The notes beneath the pieces were generated by a model that saw nothing but the letters and a program-made list of their open reading frames with translations, did no database searches and had not been told where the DNA came from. The translations under genes and the position numbers were made by a program. DNA of 64,000 nt from Patagioenas fasciata (Eukaryota; Chordata; Aves; Columbiformes; Columbidae), in assembly GCF_037038585.1 (NCBI RefSeq), contig NC_092522.1:51957661-52021660 (forward strand), given 5' to 3'. This document shows positions 13,501-24,168 of this stretch, piece by piece; position 1 is the stretch's first letter, and each line of letters opens with the position of its first letter.

Positions 13501-16500
13501 GGACAATCCATGGACTGTGGTATGGTCATAGAATAATTGTAGTTCAGCCTGGAAAGGAAAATCGAGCTCTGTAACGGGATATTTAGTGCCTTCCTTTGAG
13601 GGCTTAATCTGTCTGGTTTTATGATTCTTGAAATGAAAGCCCTCATTTTGTTGGAAATGAAAACCCTATTTTTTTTTATAAAACTGAAATATACTTCTGT
13701 ATCTCATGACTCACTGAACTCCTGAAATCTTGCTACATGAGCATTTTATTTATAAATCTTCCTATAAGATCAGTTATGTTCTCAAAAAGAAAGGGAAGTG
13801 TAATTGCCCCTCCTTTTTTCTCCCTGAGTACACAGAGTTTTTTAATGTCATGTGATTGCTTGTGGCTTTAAGGATCTTAACTGAGCACAAATACTGCAAA
13901 AGTACAGGAAAAACTTATTTGCTTCAAAGGAATCAATTCACTGGAATTGGTGCTAGTGGTAGCAATTCAAAGGTTTTCCTGACAAATGTAGGGAAAAATT
14001 CAGTACAGGAGTTTGCTAAGCTATGCATCCTGGAAAGATGAACAGCATTATGTCTACATTTCCAGTGACTGTCTTGGTGATACTTGCAGAATCATCACCT
14101 GGTGCAGTGGTTCAGGAGGTCAGTGTCATTAGTGACATCATATGCAAGACCCTTCTATATAATTTACTCCCCCAGTATGTCTTTCACAGAGAGTGGGAAG
14201 GACTGGAGAGCTTAAAGAAGGGCCTCTGCATTGGAAATGTTTTGACCATAATTAATGTCTTGAGTTTTTACTTATAAAATGCTGTAGATGCTGATGAGTT
14301 ACTTGCATTTTTAAATAAATCCTCTAGCTATAATCTTGCATATTTAAAATTCAGACTAATGATATAAAATAGATGCTGTTAGTTAGCATTAGTGAGTTAG
14401 GAGACATTTTGTTTTCACTATCATTTTGCTTCCCTAGGCCTGACAAAGGTGAAGAGTGTAACAGGACGTGGCATTTCAATGTCACTGAGATTAAGGTATT
14501 TATTTAAAACAAAAACAGTTGTACCAATCAGAGCTGAGTGCAATTAGTTTTGCACATGCTATACGCAAAATCTGTAGTTTATAATGTATCAATATTAAAG
14601 TTTGCTGAGTCGTATGTTCTTTTAAGAACCCCACAAATTCATTAGGTGCTTCTGGTACTACTTGAAGTTGCATTGCTTGTGATCATTAGCAGCTGTTACT
14701 GCTTGATTTTGTTGATACGTGGTTTGGCACATTCAGCCACATCCTTCTTAAAAAAGCCACAGTGGCAAAAAGTGCCTGTGAAAAAGAAGTTACAGTCAGT
14801 CCATGTTCTCTCTTCCATTTTGTACTGCAAAACCAGAACACTGAAAGTAAAAGAGTTCAGAGTAGGTTTTTCTGTGTGTTCTCTCCCAAGCCATTAGTTC
14901 TTTATTATTATTTTCAATAAAAAATTTTTCCTTATTTCATTCAGATGTGTTGTAAATGGGTATAGGAGGCTTGAACCAACAGATATGGAAAGCTACATGA
15001 TTGAACCACTTCTGCAGGGACAGTTGAAAGAAAATCTTACTTTGAGGCGGTATTGGTACATTGATATTTAGATAGTTGTACCCACCTATTACCTCTGACA
15101 ACAGCATTTTCAGATGATTGGGGAAAAAGACCTTTTTTCTGTGAGTAAATGTTTCAGTTGGGGATGTTTAAAGATGAGGCTTCTATTCTAGAAAGTGTAT
15201 CAATGTATGTAGATTGTGTAAGAAATAGCTTTTCACCCCTGTAGGTGCCTTTATTAATTGTGGTGTTTTTAGGATCTTATGTCAGACATGAGACACTATT
15301 GGCCTGATGTGCTTCATTCATCTCTGAATCGCACTCAATTCTGGTGAGTACAAAAAAACCGAAGAAGTATTTTGGGTATTGTTTCATTCAAAATCTGAGT
15401 TAGTGATTCTTCAGGTGAGATGTTATGCATGAGAAGCAGTGTCCAGGAGGCCATTGAAAGCAGTGTACCTTGTCAGTCTCACAAAATAAATCTGTTTTCT
15501 TGTCAGAGCAGCTGCCAAATGCAGCTGTTGAAGAGAGGGCTATGGCAGAGGTTTTGGAGAAATGAAACGTGCTGAAAGAGAGAGGGAGAGTGTGTTTCCT
15601 CCCTTTGCTCCCAGGGAGGAGAAGCAGCTGCTGTTGACACATGAAATCCGAATATCAGCAGCACTCCCGGGATGTCACAGCTCACTGCAAGAGCCACTCG
15701 CAGGCCTCGTTTCCTCGCTAGATTCACTGTGTTGCTGGCTGTCAGAGGCTGTTCCATTTGAGCTTTCTCACAGAGGAGGGAATGGAAAAATAGGATGCAT
15801 TGGGTCATCCTAGCCACATCTCTGCAGAATTCTCTCTTTACTTATTTTCCTAACAGCCTAAAATTAGATCTGGGGATTTTAGATATCAATCTACTTGGCT
15901 TCTGGGAAGGGAAAAGGAGATTTTGATCTCTCCTGACAACAGTACTCTCTTCCTTCTCCATTTTTCTCTTTGCTTCTGCATAATCAGATATGTGGACCAA
16001 AGAGTTTTCACAGGCTTCAGTTCAAGTGCATTATTTTTAGCTAAAATCAGTGGCCATTCAAATTGATTTGCTGAGCCCTGAGTTGCATCAGCCAAGTTAT
16101 GAATATGCAATTTGTTCCTCCGGATCTTCAGTGAAAGTGGTAACACCAGGTAGGAATCAGAGGACATAGCCAGAGGCAGTAGCATTTAAAGATGTGTCAA
16201 CTATAAGTGCCCGTAAGTTTTCCTTTGGATTGAATGACTGTTTCCTCCCTGTGCCACTAAGGAAAAGCTTTGAAGGGAATGTGCATCTCTCTTGCTCTAC
16301 AGAAGACGCTTGTCCTCAGAGTCTTAAACCGGTTCTATAAGTGTCTGATGGCAACCTAAACTTTAACTGTCCAAAGTGGTGGTTCTCACTTTTTCTACTT
16401 TCCACTCCTCTCTTCTTGCACTGTGCCAGGGAGAGCATGACTGCTTCTTTCTGTGGTAACATAATTTATGCCACCTTAAACTGTTCTCGGAATTAGAATA

Positions 16501-19500
16501 AGAAAAATACGTTGCAAATCCAGCACCTGGCATACCTGTTCATAAAAAAAGGTGCATACCAATCCTTACCCACTAACAGGTATTTTGGTAGGCAGCAGGT
16601 ATGAACAGATATGATCAAAACCTTTCCCCTTTTAGTTCAAGCCTAAGAAATAGGACTTTTTTCAGTACCTGGAAATATAATTAGAAATATTGTAAAAGCA
16701 ATACAAAAGTCAGGGTATAACACTGTAACTAATATTTTGGTTGACGGAGTAATTCACTTCCTTTCAGTGAGTTGACAAGTGCACTGTAACTGGCAGGTCT
16801 AACTGCAAATTTTGTAAATGCAAAGTTTTAAGCCAACTGAAAGCCAGTAAGATCCCGTTGTATGTCTCCCTTTAGTTAAAATACTGTACTTCAAAATTTG
16901 AAAAAAAAAATCCCTATGTTGTAAAATCCTGATACAGCAGAAATAAGAATTTGAAAGTAAAACTGACTATTTACAGTTTTCATCGCTGTAGCCTAGAGCC
17001 ATTTTAATTGGTTAAAGAGTATGAGCAGTGACAAACAAAATGCATATTGAATATCACATTGGGGTTTTTCCTAGATTACTATCAGTGTATATTATGTTTC
17101 TTCCTGGCTTTACCTCTAATTGTGGCCCTGGCTTAAAAGGGCAGGTAAGGAATCTTCCTGGTGATTTTAGCAGGTGCTTCTGTAAAGATAACTGCACATC
17201 TCTGCCCACCTCGTTAACTTAGGAACTGTGACAATTGCCACCCGAGAGTTTGAATTGGACAGGATAGACTGCCTTAGTACAGGACAAAGGATTATGGATG
17301 CTTTGTATATCAACATTTATTAACTGAAACCATTCCTTTAACAGTAGTTAATGTTCTGCACCAAATAGAAATTTCTAGATGAAGATACTTCCTTTCAGGA
17401 TCAGTTTATATATATGTGATATAGAAGGAACCAGGGTATGGTCTGTGGGACAGCTGGGTTTCCCTAATCTTCTATATGTTGTGGGCAGCACCTGCAGCTG
17501 TGCTTCTTTGTTTCTACCCTAAAAATAAGCAACTAGTTTTCAAGCTGGGTGGTTTCTATAATCCTTGAACCCACCTGATATGCTCCTGATGTTGTCTGTG
17601 ACATGTCGCGATTGACACGGACAAACGACATAGACCAAGTTCTTCCAGGATGAAAGTAGTAGATGCCATTTATTGCCACAAGTGCATTTTTATACAGTTT
17701 TAGCAATTCAAGTGTCTCTTCGCTATTGTTTACAAGTTACAGCAGTAACATCTCATTGGCTAATTTGGCTATCATCAATGTTACTTTTCTACTCCCTTCT
17801 CTCTCACGGGTATACCTTAATATCTCTGGATACTGCTTTACTCCCATCTTTCTCATGGGTAGGCCTTAATATATTCAAGGCTAATTTCTGTTCCCATGCC
17901 CTCCATCAGGGAATCCACGGACCCACTGTAGTACCTCACAGTGACATCTGTGTGACTTTGTGGTTGTGTGAACTCTGTCCTTGTTTTATTTAACAGGAAG
18001 CAAAATCTCTTTGAGGTTCAGCTTCCTTTCCACATGGCTGTGTTGTACCAGTCTCGTTACTTTGCATTTCTGCAGCCCCTTAAGACTTCATTTGTGGGAC
18101 TTAGCTTTGAGGGTTGCAAGTGTAACATTTATTCATAACACCGTAGAGAAGATGGTGAAGGACAAGTTGTATAGTGGAACCCAATCTAGTGCTGTAAGCC
18201 CCACTCCTGTGTACCTGACAAAGTACTTGTGTCCTACAAGGAGGAAAAAATGTTCATCAAAGTTCTTGACAAGCAGCATGTGTGCTGGGTATGAGAGGTG
18301 CAGAAGGATAGGTGGCATTGATCAAAACAGGCAGCTGTGTTCTGTATCCCCATGCCACTCAGCTGTGAGCTGAGGCTCAAGTGGAATTATCTTGTCTTAT
18401 TGTGGTCTAGGTGAAGGATAATGTGTCTCAGTGAATAACACTGAGGCATTAATTCTTTCGATTTCTAAACAGTTTCTGTTTTTTTCCCTGGTACCTGCAG
18501 CTCCTTTATTTCCTAACTGCTTCAGTTTGCCTTTAAATGGAAGAGGTGAAGGTGAAGTTTCATGTGCCTGTGTTGAATGGTCAGGATTAGCTGTGTCTGC
18601 ATAATTTTTTTTTTTTTTCATGTTGCTCTGCTGCAAAACCACTGTCAAGAGCATCATATTAAAGTTTCAGTAATTGTTTTGTAGTGACTTTAAAGGAGTT
18701 CTCCATTCTGGAAACTCACAGGACTGATTAAAAAACTTGGGCCTGGTGTATTCTTGGCTTGCTGCAGCTGATGGTGCGTGGGCGCTGTCTGTGGGTAGCT
18801 TGGTGTATTTTCGCTTGGGATCCCCACAGCCCCATTGCCTGGGCCCTGTGACCAGTGTGAACTGAATCAAACCACTCCAATGGCAGTTCCATATTAGGAA
18901 GAATACGTTTCTTGAGCACTACCAGATCTTTGGCCCTCTATTTCTGCCTTCTTTCTGGAAACAGCAGGACATTTAAATACAAGTATTACTGAAACCTTTA
19001 AAAGACACAGACAATGCTTACCATTAGTTTTACACACATGTATGCATATATTCTCTGAAGAAAAGTTGTCATTCATTACTCTCCTGATAGGTCCAAAATC
19101 TCTTGGTAAATGAAAAAAAACCTATAGCTGTTGCTGTACTTGAAATGGTGGGAATGATCTTTCTTGGTTTTGCTTTTTGTATGTGCAATATTATTTGAGT
19201 GTATTGTTCTACTTCACACGTAGACTTTAAGATACTTTGTTGAAGTATATTGTCTAGCTTGTACAGCACATATATATGAAAATAATGTTTTCTAAAACTT
19301 AAATTTTGCTTTCATCCTATAGGAAACATGAGTGGGACAAACATGGCACTTGTGCAACCACACTTCAGGCTCTTAATTCTCAGAAGAAATACTTTGGTAA
19401 AGCTTTAGAACTCTACAGGCACATTGATCTTAACAGGTACATAAATTAAGTTGGTGGTCTGCCTCTTAATTCAAACAGTTTCTCAAAGTTTCAAATCTAG

Positions 19501-22500
19501 CCTAAAAATAAAAGTCTAAAAATCTGATGGCAGAGGGGAAATTAATATTAGTATAAATTAGCTTTAGTACTGGAGTTCAGAAGAAGGGTTATCTACTCTG
19601 AGAAGCATGTCTTGTCACTTCAGAGTCTGGTAAGCCAGCAGCATTCTTCACAGCGTCATTTTATACAATGTGAGCCGTTAAATTTGGAGAAGCTGGATCA
19701 GCTATATCTCACTACCAAAAGCTGTAGTACCTTTAAACTTCTAAATCAAGTGACAAAAAACCCCACATATTAAAAAAAAATATAATCCTGTTCATATTCT
19801 ATGAGTGTCTTGCCCAAACAATGAAGTCTCATTCACTTTGCGTATGCACGAAGGAAATAGGTCTTTCTCCTATCCCACTTCCTATTTTTGTAGGTGTCTT
19901 GTAAAACTTAAATTTTTTAAGACACAGTCCTACATGTCTTATGTAGTGTTAAAATTCATAATGTCTGATAAGTCAATTGCCTAAGTAACTGTGATGGTGT
20001 GACTAAAACATCTTACAGATGGCACAGTGACCAATTATGTGACTCTATATCAGCATGTGTAACACTGAAAAAGAATACAGACTGAAACACATTGAAATTA
20101 ATTGCTCAGAGCATAATCTCCATTGTAAAAATGAACATAATAAAATTAATCTTTACTGAAAAGAATAAAGACGAATAATGTTCTCATTGTACTTCATTTA
20201 TACTTGAATGAGAAAAAGTACTTAGTGATTAAAAGATTGTTTCCCAAAAGGAAATTATTAAAAAGAGGACATTATGCAGGCTTCGGTAAGAATGACAGAA
20301 CATTATCTGTTTTATTGACTTCTTTATATCGACTCTCAATTGACTGTGACAAACAGCTGGACCTTTAGTCAACTGGGTTTAATCTCCCCTGTGCAGAACC
20401 TGACCTCAGAATGGCTGAGCATAATTAGCACTTGTGGATTAAATCCTGCAAGATGTTGAACATTCCCACTCCTTACAGAAGAAACAGGGACTTAAGAGAC
20501 TCAGCACCTCCTGGGTCCCAAGTCTTGTTGTCAACTTAGAAGTGTGGCTTTCCCTCAGGACTCAATCTAAAGGAAGGGATATATAGGCTAGAGGTTTTTG
20601 AGAGTTAACCTTGCTTTTCTTATGTGAACAATCTGTCCTCTTCAAAAAAACATATTCACTAGGAAACATTTTTGCCCTGACGTTGATGTTGATTGAGATC
20701 CACACACCATGTCCCTCTAGGAGCGTGCTGTGTGCCTTGCACCCCAGCAAGCCCACCCTGTGTTAGAACATGAAGGTGCCCAGAGCAGCTTCACAAGTCC
20801 ATTTCTGTCCCCTCCTGGTGGCCAGGGCACAGGGACATGGATGGAGACAGGGGGAAGTGGCAATTAAACTGTGTGCCCTACCTGGCACTCAGTGAAACAT
20901 TCTGAAGGTCTAGCAACTAGCAGTAGTATTTCCCTTTCTCCAGTCTGTGTCTAAAGACTCAGCTCCCCCATCTGCTCTTAAGGCGTGGGAAAGCGTTCTT
21001 CCTGACCCTGCTGAGCTAGATGGGAAGTGGCCTTTCAGAAAAAGGGAACTTTTCCTAGGCCTGGCAGAGGATGGAAGACAAGTTTCCCTTGCTCCTCATT
21101 GCTGTAATGCTTGCCAGGTTCTCACTGTCAGTTTAACTCATGATTATGCAGTTATGTCTGGATATAGGAAACATGGAAAAATGTTTTATCTTTGTTTCAG
21201 CTGTCTCCTGAAAGCTGGGATAAAACCAAGCAGTTCCTATTATCGGGTAAGTGGCAGTCTTTTATAAAACGAAATCATGTGCATGCACTTTTTTTCAGCA
21301 AGAGTTAAGTAATTTCTAGAGAATAAGTGATCTCTCTTTCATTGTGTAGTTCTTAAGGTTGTGCTTTATGTAAAAGTTTTAATGAACTTAAGTGTGGGAG
21401 CTGTTGGAACCTTTGCTAGTGACTTATCAATTTATGTAAGCTTTTTAATTTTTCAGATGACTGACATAAAGGAAGCTCTTACAAAATTTTATGGCGTAAC
21501 ACCAAAGATCCAATGTCTTCCTCCAGAAGAGGTAAAAACCCTGCAACAAACACACATTCAATAACCCCAAAAAATTGAAACACAAAATATCAACCAACCA
21601 AAAAAAAAAAATTCAAAAAGAGCACTTCTTTATCAAAAAACAAAAGCAAAACTAGAGTGAAAAATCTTCAGCATGGTGAAACTTAGGTCTGGGTGTTCCT
21701 TGTGTATAAACCTCTTTGCAGATTAGATTTTGCTCAATTCTTGGAGCTGAGTTCATAAAAACATTGCTAACACACTGGCACTACTAAGTTCACCTTATGT
21801 TAGTTACTATTGCCACAACCTTTACTTAATGCAGAAATATTGCTAGTGGAGGAGGTGTCCATTTTATACCTAATAACTTTACTGTTAGTACACTTACCTA
21901 GAAAGTGGGAGCACTGGGTTTATAGAGGTCTCTTCGTGTTAAAAGATTTGGACCTGCATCTCTTCCATGAATGCTACAACCACCACACCAGAGGAATTGC
22001 TGTAGCTGAGTACTTTTCCCTGCTCCTACCAAAGTTTAATTGCCATATAGCAAATTGCTAGAGCGAAGGAGAGTGAGCTGAATGGAGCTGGTGACTGTTG
22101 GCCTTGACAAGGGTGCTGCCTGTCAACAGCCATCTTCCCTTCACTGGGCACAGCTTGTGTGTTCTGCATGAAGTTACTCAGTGGACAGAATTCTTCAGAA
22201 ATACAGCAGCTCAGAGGCTTGTCTCTAAGGTTGTTCTCAAAACCCCCTACCTAAAGACGTACAGAAAGGCATTTTGAGCTTCACTGTGGTTCAAGATAAC
22301 TATAGTCTTTCCTTTTGAGCCAACAGTGTCTACAATTTCCATTTCTTTCAGTTTTTCCTTGCCAACAATTGTACTGTGAATCATGATGCAGTAAAGAAGG
22401 TGGTACACAGAGATGGTGTGATATAGCATAAAATACAGGTCACCATAGTGTTCTAAACAATTACATGTGTAGGCTGCATAGCTGGTCTTCCTTTTCCAGC

Positions 22501-24168
22501 TAGGTTACTCTGGTGTTTTTTTCAAAAATAAACCAAAAAAACATAGCCACAAGATAGCTTTCTCTCTTACTACTGGTTCCTTATTATCTCAGCTTGATAG
22601 AAGTGGTTTGTTACAAAACACTTGGCAGAGTTATTGCCCATACACAGATGACAATTTTATGAAAACTTGCCAAGATACAGTTGCTGTTGGAGTTTAATAG
22701 TTTGTGTGTTGTCAGCTCATTTGCTTTAGTAGTGCTCTGAGGTTTTTATGCTCAGATGTTTCTTCATGTGAAAAAGAATTCTAGGTTACAATTATTTTTG
22801 AAATGTTTTTACGTTACTTTAAGCAACAAGGGAATATGAGTTGAATGTGGGTTGCACACTAACCTGCCTCTTCATGTTGAAGAAATACAGACCTAACACA
22901 AACCCCAACTTCTGGCTCTGTTTGCTGTAGTTCTGCCATTACTTTTAGTACAATTGGGATGCTGCTCAAATTAGGTGAAAATAATATACAGCTTGAGTCT
23001 CCTGTGCTTAACAGCTGAAGCTAATAGAAAGGAAAAAGTACACCCCAGCTATTCAAAGCCTCGTTGATGCCTGAAGTGCATTGGGGGATACTTTGCTGCT
23101 TAAAACATATTACATTCTTGCTGTGTTCTTAGAGTTCTTTGAAATTAAAAAACACCAAAAAACCCACAAAAAAAACCTGCCAACAACAAAAAAAAGACCA
23201 AAAACCAAACCAAAAGATGAGTCAAAAAAACCAAAACAGCCCACCAAAACAAAACAACATAAAAGCTCCACCACAATTACTTCTGTCCTGTACATGTATT
23301 TTTGTCCTGTTTAGTGGTTTCAAACCCAATTTTTTTTCCATGTGCACTTCGTCACACCTGAGCATTTTGGGAGATATTTTTATAATGTTCCTACCCACAT
23401 GAAAGGCTTCCATGCCTGCCTGCCTTATTCATGGCCAATATTTTTCTTCCTAGTTTGTCCTGTAGTCCGAAAGTGACATTTTTGCTACTTTTGACAGCTT
23501 ACTTCTGTGTTCTTTTCAGTAAAAGCTATTATAAAACCAAATTCCTTTTCTCCTTTTTCAAGAATTTTCTTTGCCTCAGTTCCTGTCATTCTACAAAAGA
23601 GTTGGTGAAAGGTGCTTTTGGGTCACGCATACTTGTCAATATCACAGAGTTCAGCCAGTGCTCATCATTAAGGTGAACAGCTTCTGTGTACTGTGCAGAT
23701 TTGGTATATGCTAAAATAATCTGTATCACAGCATTCCATAATGAAACTTAGTATTTGGGTAGATTCCCCAAATTGTTACTGAATTACATTGTTAGAATGT
23801 GTTTCCTTGTCTGCTTGCTCCATGAAGGATGTGCTGTAAGGTGTTCAGAATGGATGCCTCTGGTACCTGTCTCCTTCATATTTTTTAAGTGGCAAATATA
23901 CAAATAAACACTACTGTATTCTATAGCTATATCAGTTCTTCAGATATATTGCCTTATTTTCTTCTGATCTCTTCCCTCATGTTTCTAGGGTGAAAAAGCA
24001 CAAACAATTGGTCAGATGGAATTCTGCTTCACCAAAGCATTTCAGCTGAGAAACTGCACAACGCTGAAGGGTGAATCTGACCCAATGCAGCATGCTATGA
24101 AGCTTGGAACCAAGGAGTTGTCTGTCTGCAGTGATACCCTCCCAACATATTATCCTTCAAAGGTCTAG
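4421..24168 (+). CDS. RNASET2: Ribonuclease T2, complete gene (nine coding exons, 251 aa)
   Basis: This encodes the secreted/lysosomal acid endoribonuclease of the RNase T2 family, which cleaves single-stranded RNA through a 2',3'-cyclic phosphate. Coding exons are 4421-4509, 7679-7745, 13464-13519, 14438-14495, 15273-15343, 19323-19436, 21201-21246, 21457-21531 and 23989-24168. They sum to 756 nt, stay in phase, and all introns are GT-AG. Residues 1-24 form a hydrophobic signal peptide. Active-site segment CAS I is WTIHGLW (65-71, His68). CAS II is KHEWDKHGTC (115-124, His116, Glu117, Lys120, His121). Cysteines 51, 58, 78, 124, 187, 205, 215 and 239 match the four disulfides of the human enzyme. 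N-glycosylation sequons lie at N79, N85, N109 and N214. The human protein is 256 aa, so the length is normal. No frameshift or lost catalytic residue is seen, so the gene looks functional. Confidence 0.95.
4510..7678 (+). other. RNASET2: RNASET2 intron between coding exons 1 and 2
   Basis: The donor is GTAAGT and the acceptor TTTCTTCAG. This intron hosts the solo LTR at 6630-7272. The rest is AT-rich unique-looking DNA with no supported gene. Confidence 0.85.
6630..7272 (-). mobile_element. Solo LTR of an endogenous retrovirus, antisense in RNASET2
   Basis: On the - strand this unit begins TGTCCTGGTTTTG (from 7272) and ends CTAAACCCTTGACA (to 6630), giving the TG...CA ends of a retroviral LTR over about 643 bp. 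A TATA-like box (TATAAAAG on the - strand) lies at 7031-7038. A long purine-rich/C-rich block (about 6685-6780) sits in the downstream half. No gag, pol or env sequence adjoins it, so it looks like a recombined solo LTR. I could not find a convincing target-site duplication. It resembles LTRs common in bird genomes, but no family name is assigned. Confidence 0.75.
7679..7745 (+). CDS. RNASET2: RNASET2 coding exon 2
   Basis: The exon completes the split Gly codon and encodes DNQPHTWKKLFLAHHWP followed by VTVCK (residues 31-52). It corresponds to the human segment around KKLIMVQHWPETVC, the first beta-strand of the RNase T2 fold. Cys51 is the first disulfide cysteine. The donor is GTGAGA at 7746 and the exon ends in phase 0. 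Confidence 0.93.
7746..13463 (+). other. RNASET2: RNASET2 intron between coding exons 2 and 3
   Basis: This 5.7 kb AT-rich intron contains an A/C-rich low-complexity tract at 8991-9060 and a poly-T run at about 10617-10631. Open frames here (for example 8566-8988 on the - strand) show no recognisable protein family. No LTR or LINE sequence was recognised. Confidence 0.85.
8991..9060. repeat. A/C-rich low-complexity tract with short (AC)n
   Basis: About 70 bases are almost purely A and C on the + strand: CAAAA-type units flank a run of about six CA dinucleotides near 9019-9030. It is one of five such purely two-letter tracts in the window. Confidence 0.85.
13464..13519 (+). CDS. RNASET2: RNASET2 coding exon 3: CAS I catalytic segment
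   Basis: The exon follows a pyrimidine-rich acceptor (TTTTTTCCACAG) and encodes MSANDCQDPPDYWTIHGL plus two bases of a Trp codon (residues 53-71). WTIHGLW is the CAS I motif and His68 corresponds to human catalytic His65. Cys58 pairs with Cys51 by family analogy. The donor is GTATGG at 13520, overlapping the Trp codon. It is fixed by the next exon, which starts with the G that completes TGG. Confidence 0.96.
14438..14495 (+). CDS. RNASET2: RNASET2 coding exon 4
   Basis: The exon encodes PDKGEECNRTWHFNVTEIK (residues 72-90) after the acceptor CTTCCCTAG. It aligns with human PDKSEGCNRSWPFNLEEIK. N79 (NRT) matches a human glycosylation site. N85 (NVT) is an extra sequon created by VT where human has LE. 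The donor is GTATTT at 14496. Confidence 0.95.
15273..15343 (+). CDS. RNASET2: RNASET2 coding exon 5
   Basis: The exon encodes residues 91-114: DLMSDMRHYWPDVLHSS, then LNRTQF and the first two bases of Trp114. It matches human DLLPEMRAYWPDVIHSF. The sequon N109-R-T is conserved with human N106. The acceptor is GTTTTTAG and the donor GTGAGT at 15344. Confidence 0.95.
17598..17603. repeat. Target-site duplication, left copy (GTGACA)
   Basis: GTGACA directly abuts the TGTCGCG end of the LTR and is repeated exactly at 17941-17946 after the CTCACA end. Six base pairs is the duplication length typical of beta/alpharetrovirus-like (ERVK-type) integration. Confidence 0.85.
17604..17940 (-). mobile_element. 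Solo LTR, beta/alpharetrovirus-like, with 6-bp target-site duplication
   Basis: On the - strand the 337-bp unit starts TGTGAGGTACTAC (from 17940) and ends CAATCGCGACA (to 17604). A TATA box (TATAAAAA on the - strand, 17687-17694) is followed 13-18 bp later by the poly(A) signal AATAAA (- strand, 17669-17674), the normal U3-R spacing of a short avian-type LTR. Perfect GTGACA duplications flank it. No internal retroviral genes adjoin, so it is a solo LTR left by LTR-LTR recombination. It is antisense to RNASET2. Confidence 0.9.
17941..17946. repeat. Target-site duplication, right copy (GTGACA)
   Basis: Exact partner of the copy at 17598-17603, directly after the terminal CACA of the LTR. Confidence 0.85.
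19323..19436 (+). CDS. RNASET2: RNASET2 coding exon 6: CAS II catalytic segment
   Basis: After the acceptor CATCCTATAG the exon encodes KHEWDKHGTCATTLQAL (residues 115-131) and continues NSQKKYFGKALELYRHIDLN to residue 151, ending with two bases of Ser152. KHEWDKHGTC is the CAS II motif. His116, Glu117, Lys120 and His121 correspond to human His113, Glu114, Lys117 and His118. Cys124 pairs with Cys78 by analogy. The donor is GTACAT at 19437. Confidence 0.97.
19437..21200 (+). other. RNASET2: RNASET2 intron between coding exons 6 and 7
   Basis: AT-rich intron with donor GTACAT and acceptor TTTGTTTCAG. No mobile element or gene was recognised. A GC-richer patch lies at about 20690-20850 without recognisable content. 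Confidence 0.85.
21201..21246 (+). CDS. RNASET2: RNASET2 coding exon 7
   Basis: This short exon encodes CLLKAGIKPSSSYYR (residues 153-167), matching human VLLKLGIKPSINYYQ. Cys153, where human has Val, is the only mature-chain cysteine outside the four family disulfides. The donor is GTAAGT at 21247. Confidence 0.95.
21457..21531 (+). CDS. RNASET2: RNASET2 coding exon 8
   Basis: The exon encodes MTDIKEALTKFYGVTPKIQ then CLPPEE (residues 168-192), matching human VADFKDALARVYGVIPKIQCLPP. It starts after TTTTTCAG and ends at GTAAAA (21532), a weaker donor, in phase 0. Cys187 pairs with Cys239 by analogy. Confidence 0.95.
21532..23988 (+). other. RNASET2: RNASET2 last intron
   Basis: This 2.5 kb intron contains an A/C-rich low-complexity tract at 23146-23262 and short poly-A runs after the donor. 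No other feature was recognised. Confidence 0.85.
23146..23262. repeat. A/C-rich low-complexity tract
   Basis: The + strand is almost free of T over about 115 bases, with CCAAAA/CAAAA-type units and a few G. Reading frames across it on either strand give Lys/Pro/Gln- or Phe/Gly/Trp-rich nonsense and are not genes. Confidence 0.85.
23989..24168 (+). CDS. RNASET2: RNASET2 coding exon 9: C-terminus and stop
   Basis: After GTTTCTAG the exon encodes GEKAQTIGQMEFCFTK (193-208), then FQLRNCT with sequon N214, then LSVCSDTLPTYYPSKV and TAG at 24166-24168. It matches human EVQTIGQIELCLTK and the terminal VCEDGPVFYP. Cys205 pairs with Cys215 and Cys239 with Cys187 by family analogy. The tail ends a few residues earlier than human (no PPPKKTKH equivalent), which explains most of the 251 versus 256 aa difference. 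Confidence 0.95.
   Translation, partial: GEKAQTIGQMEFCFTKAFQLRNCTTLKGESDPMQHAMKLGTKELSVCSDTLPTYYPSKV

Larger units (their letters stand above)
15344..19322 (+). other. RNASET2: RNASET2 intron between coding exons 5 and 6
   Basis: This 4 kb intron holds the solo LTR at 17604-17940. The remainder, including a slightly GC-richer block at about 15540-15760, shows nothing recognisable on either strand. Confidence 0.85.

Noticed and set aside
13392-13574. 60-codon open frame containing WTIHGLW
   Set aside because: It is only the read-through of RNASET2 coding exon 3 into both introns. The exon borders are set by the acceptor at 13463 and donor at 13520.
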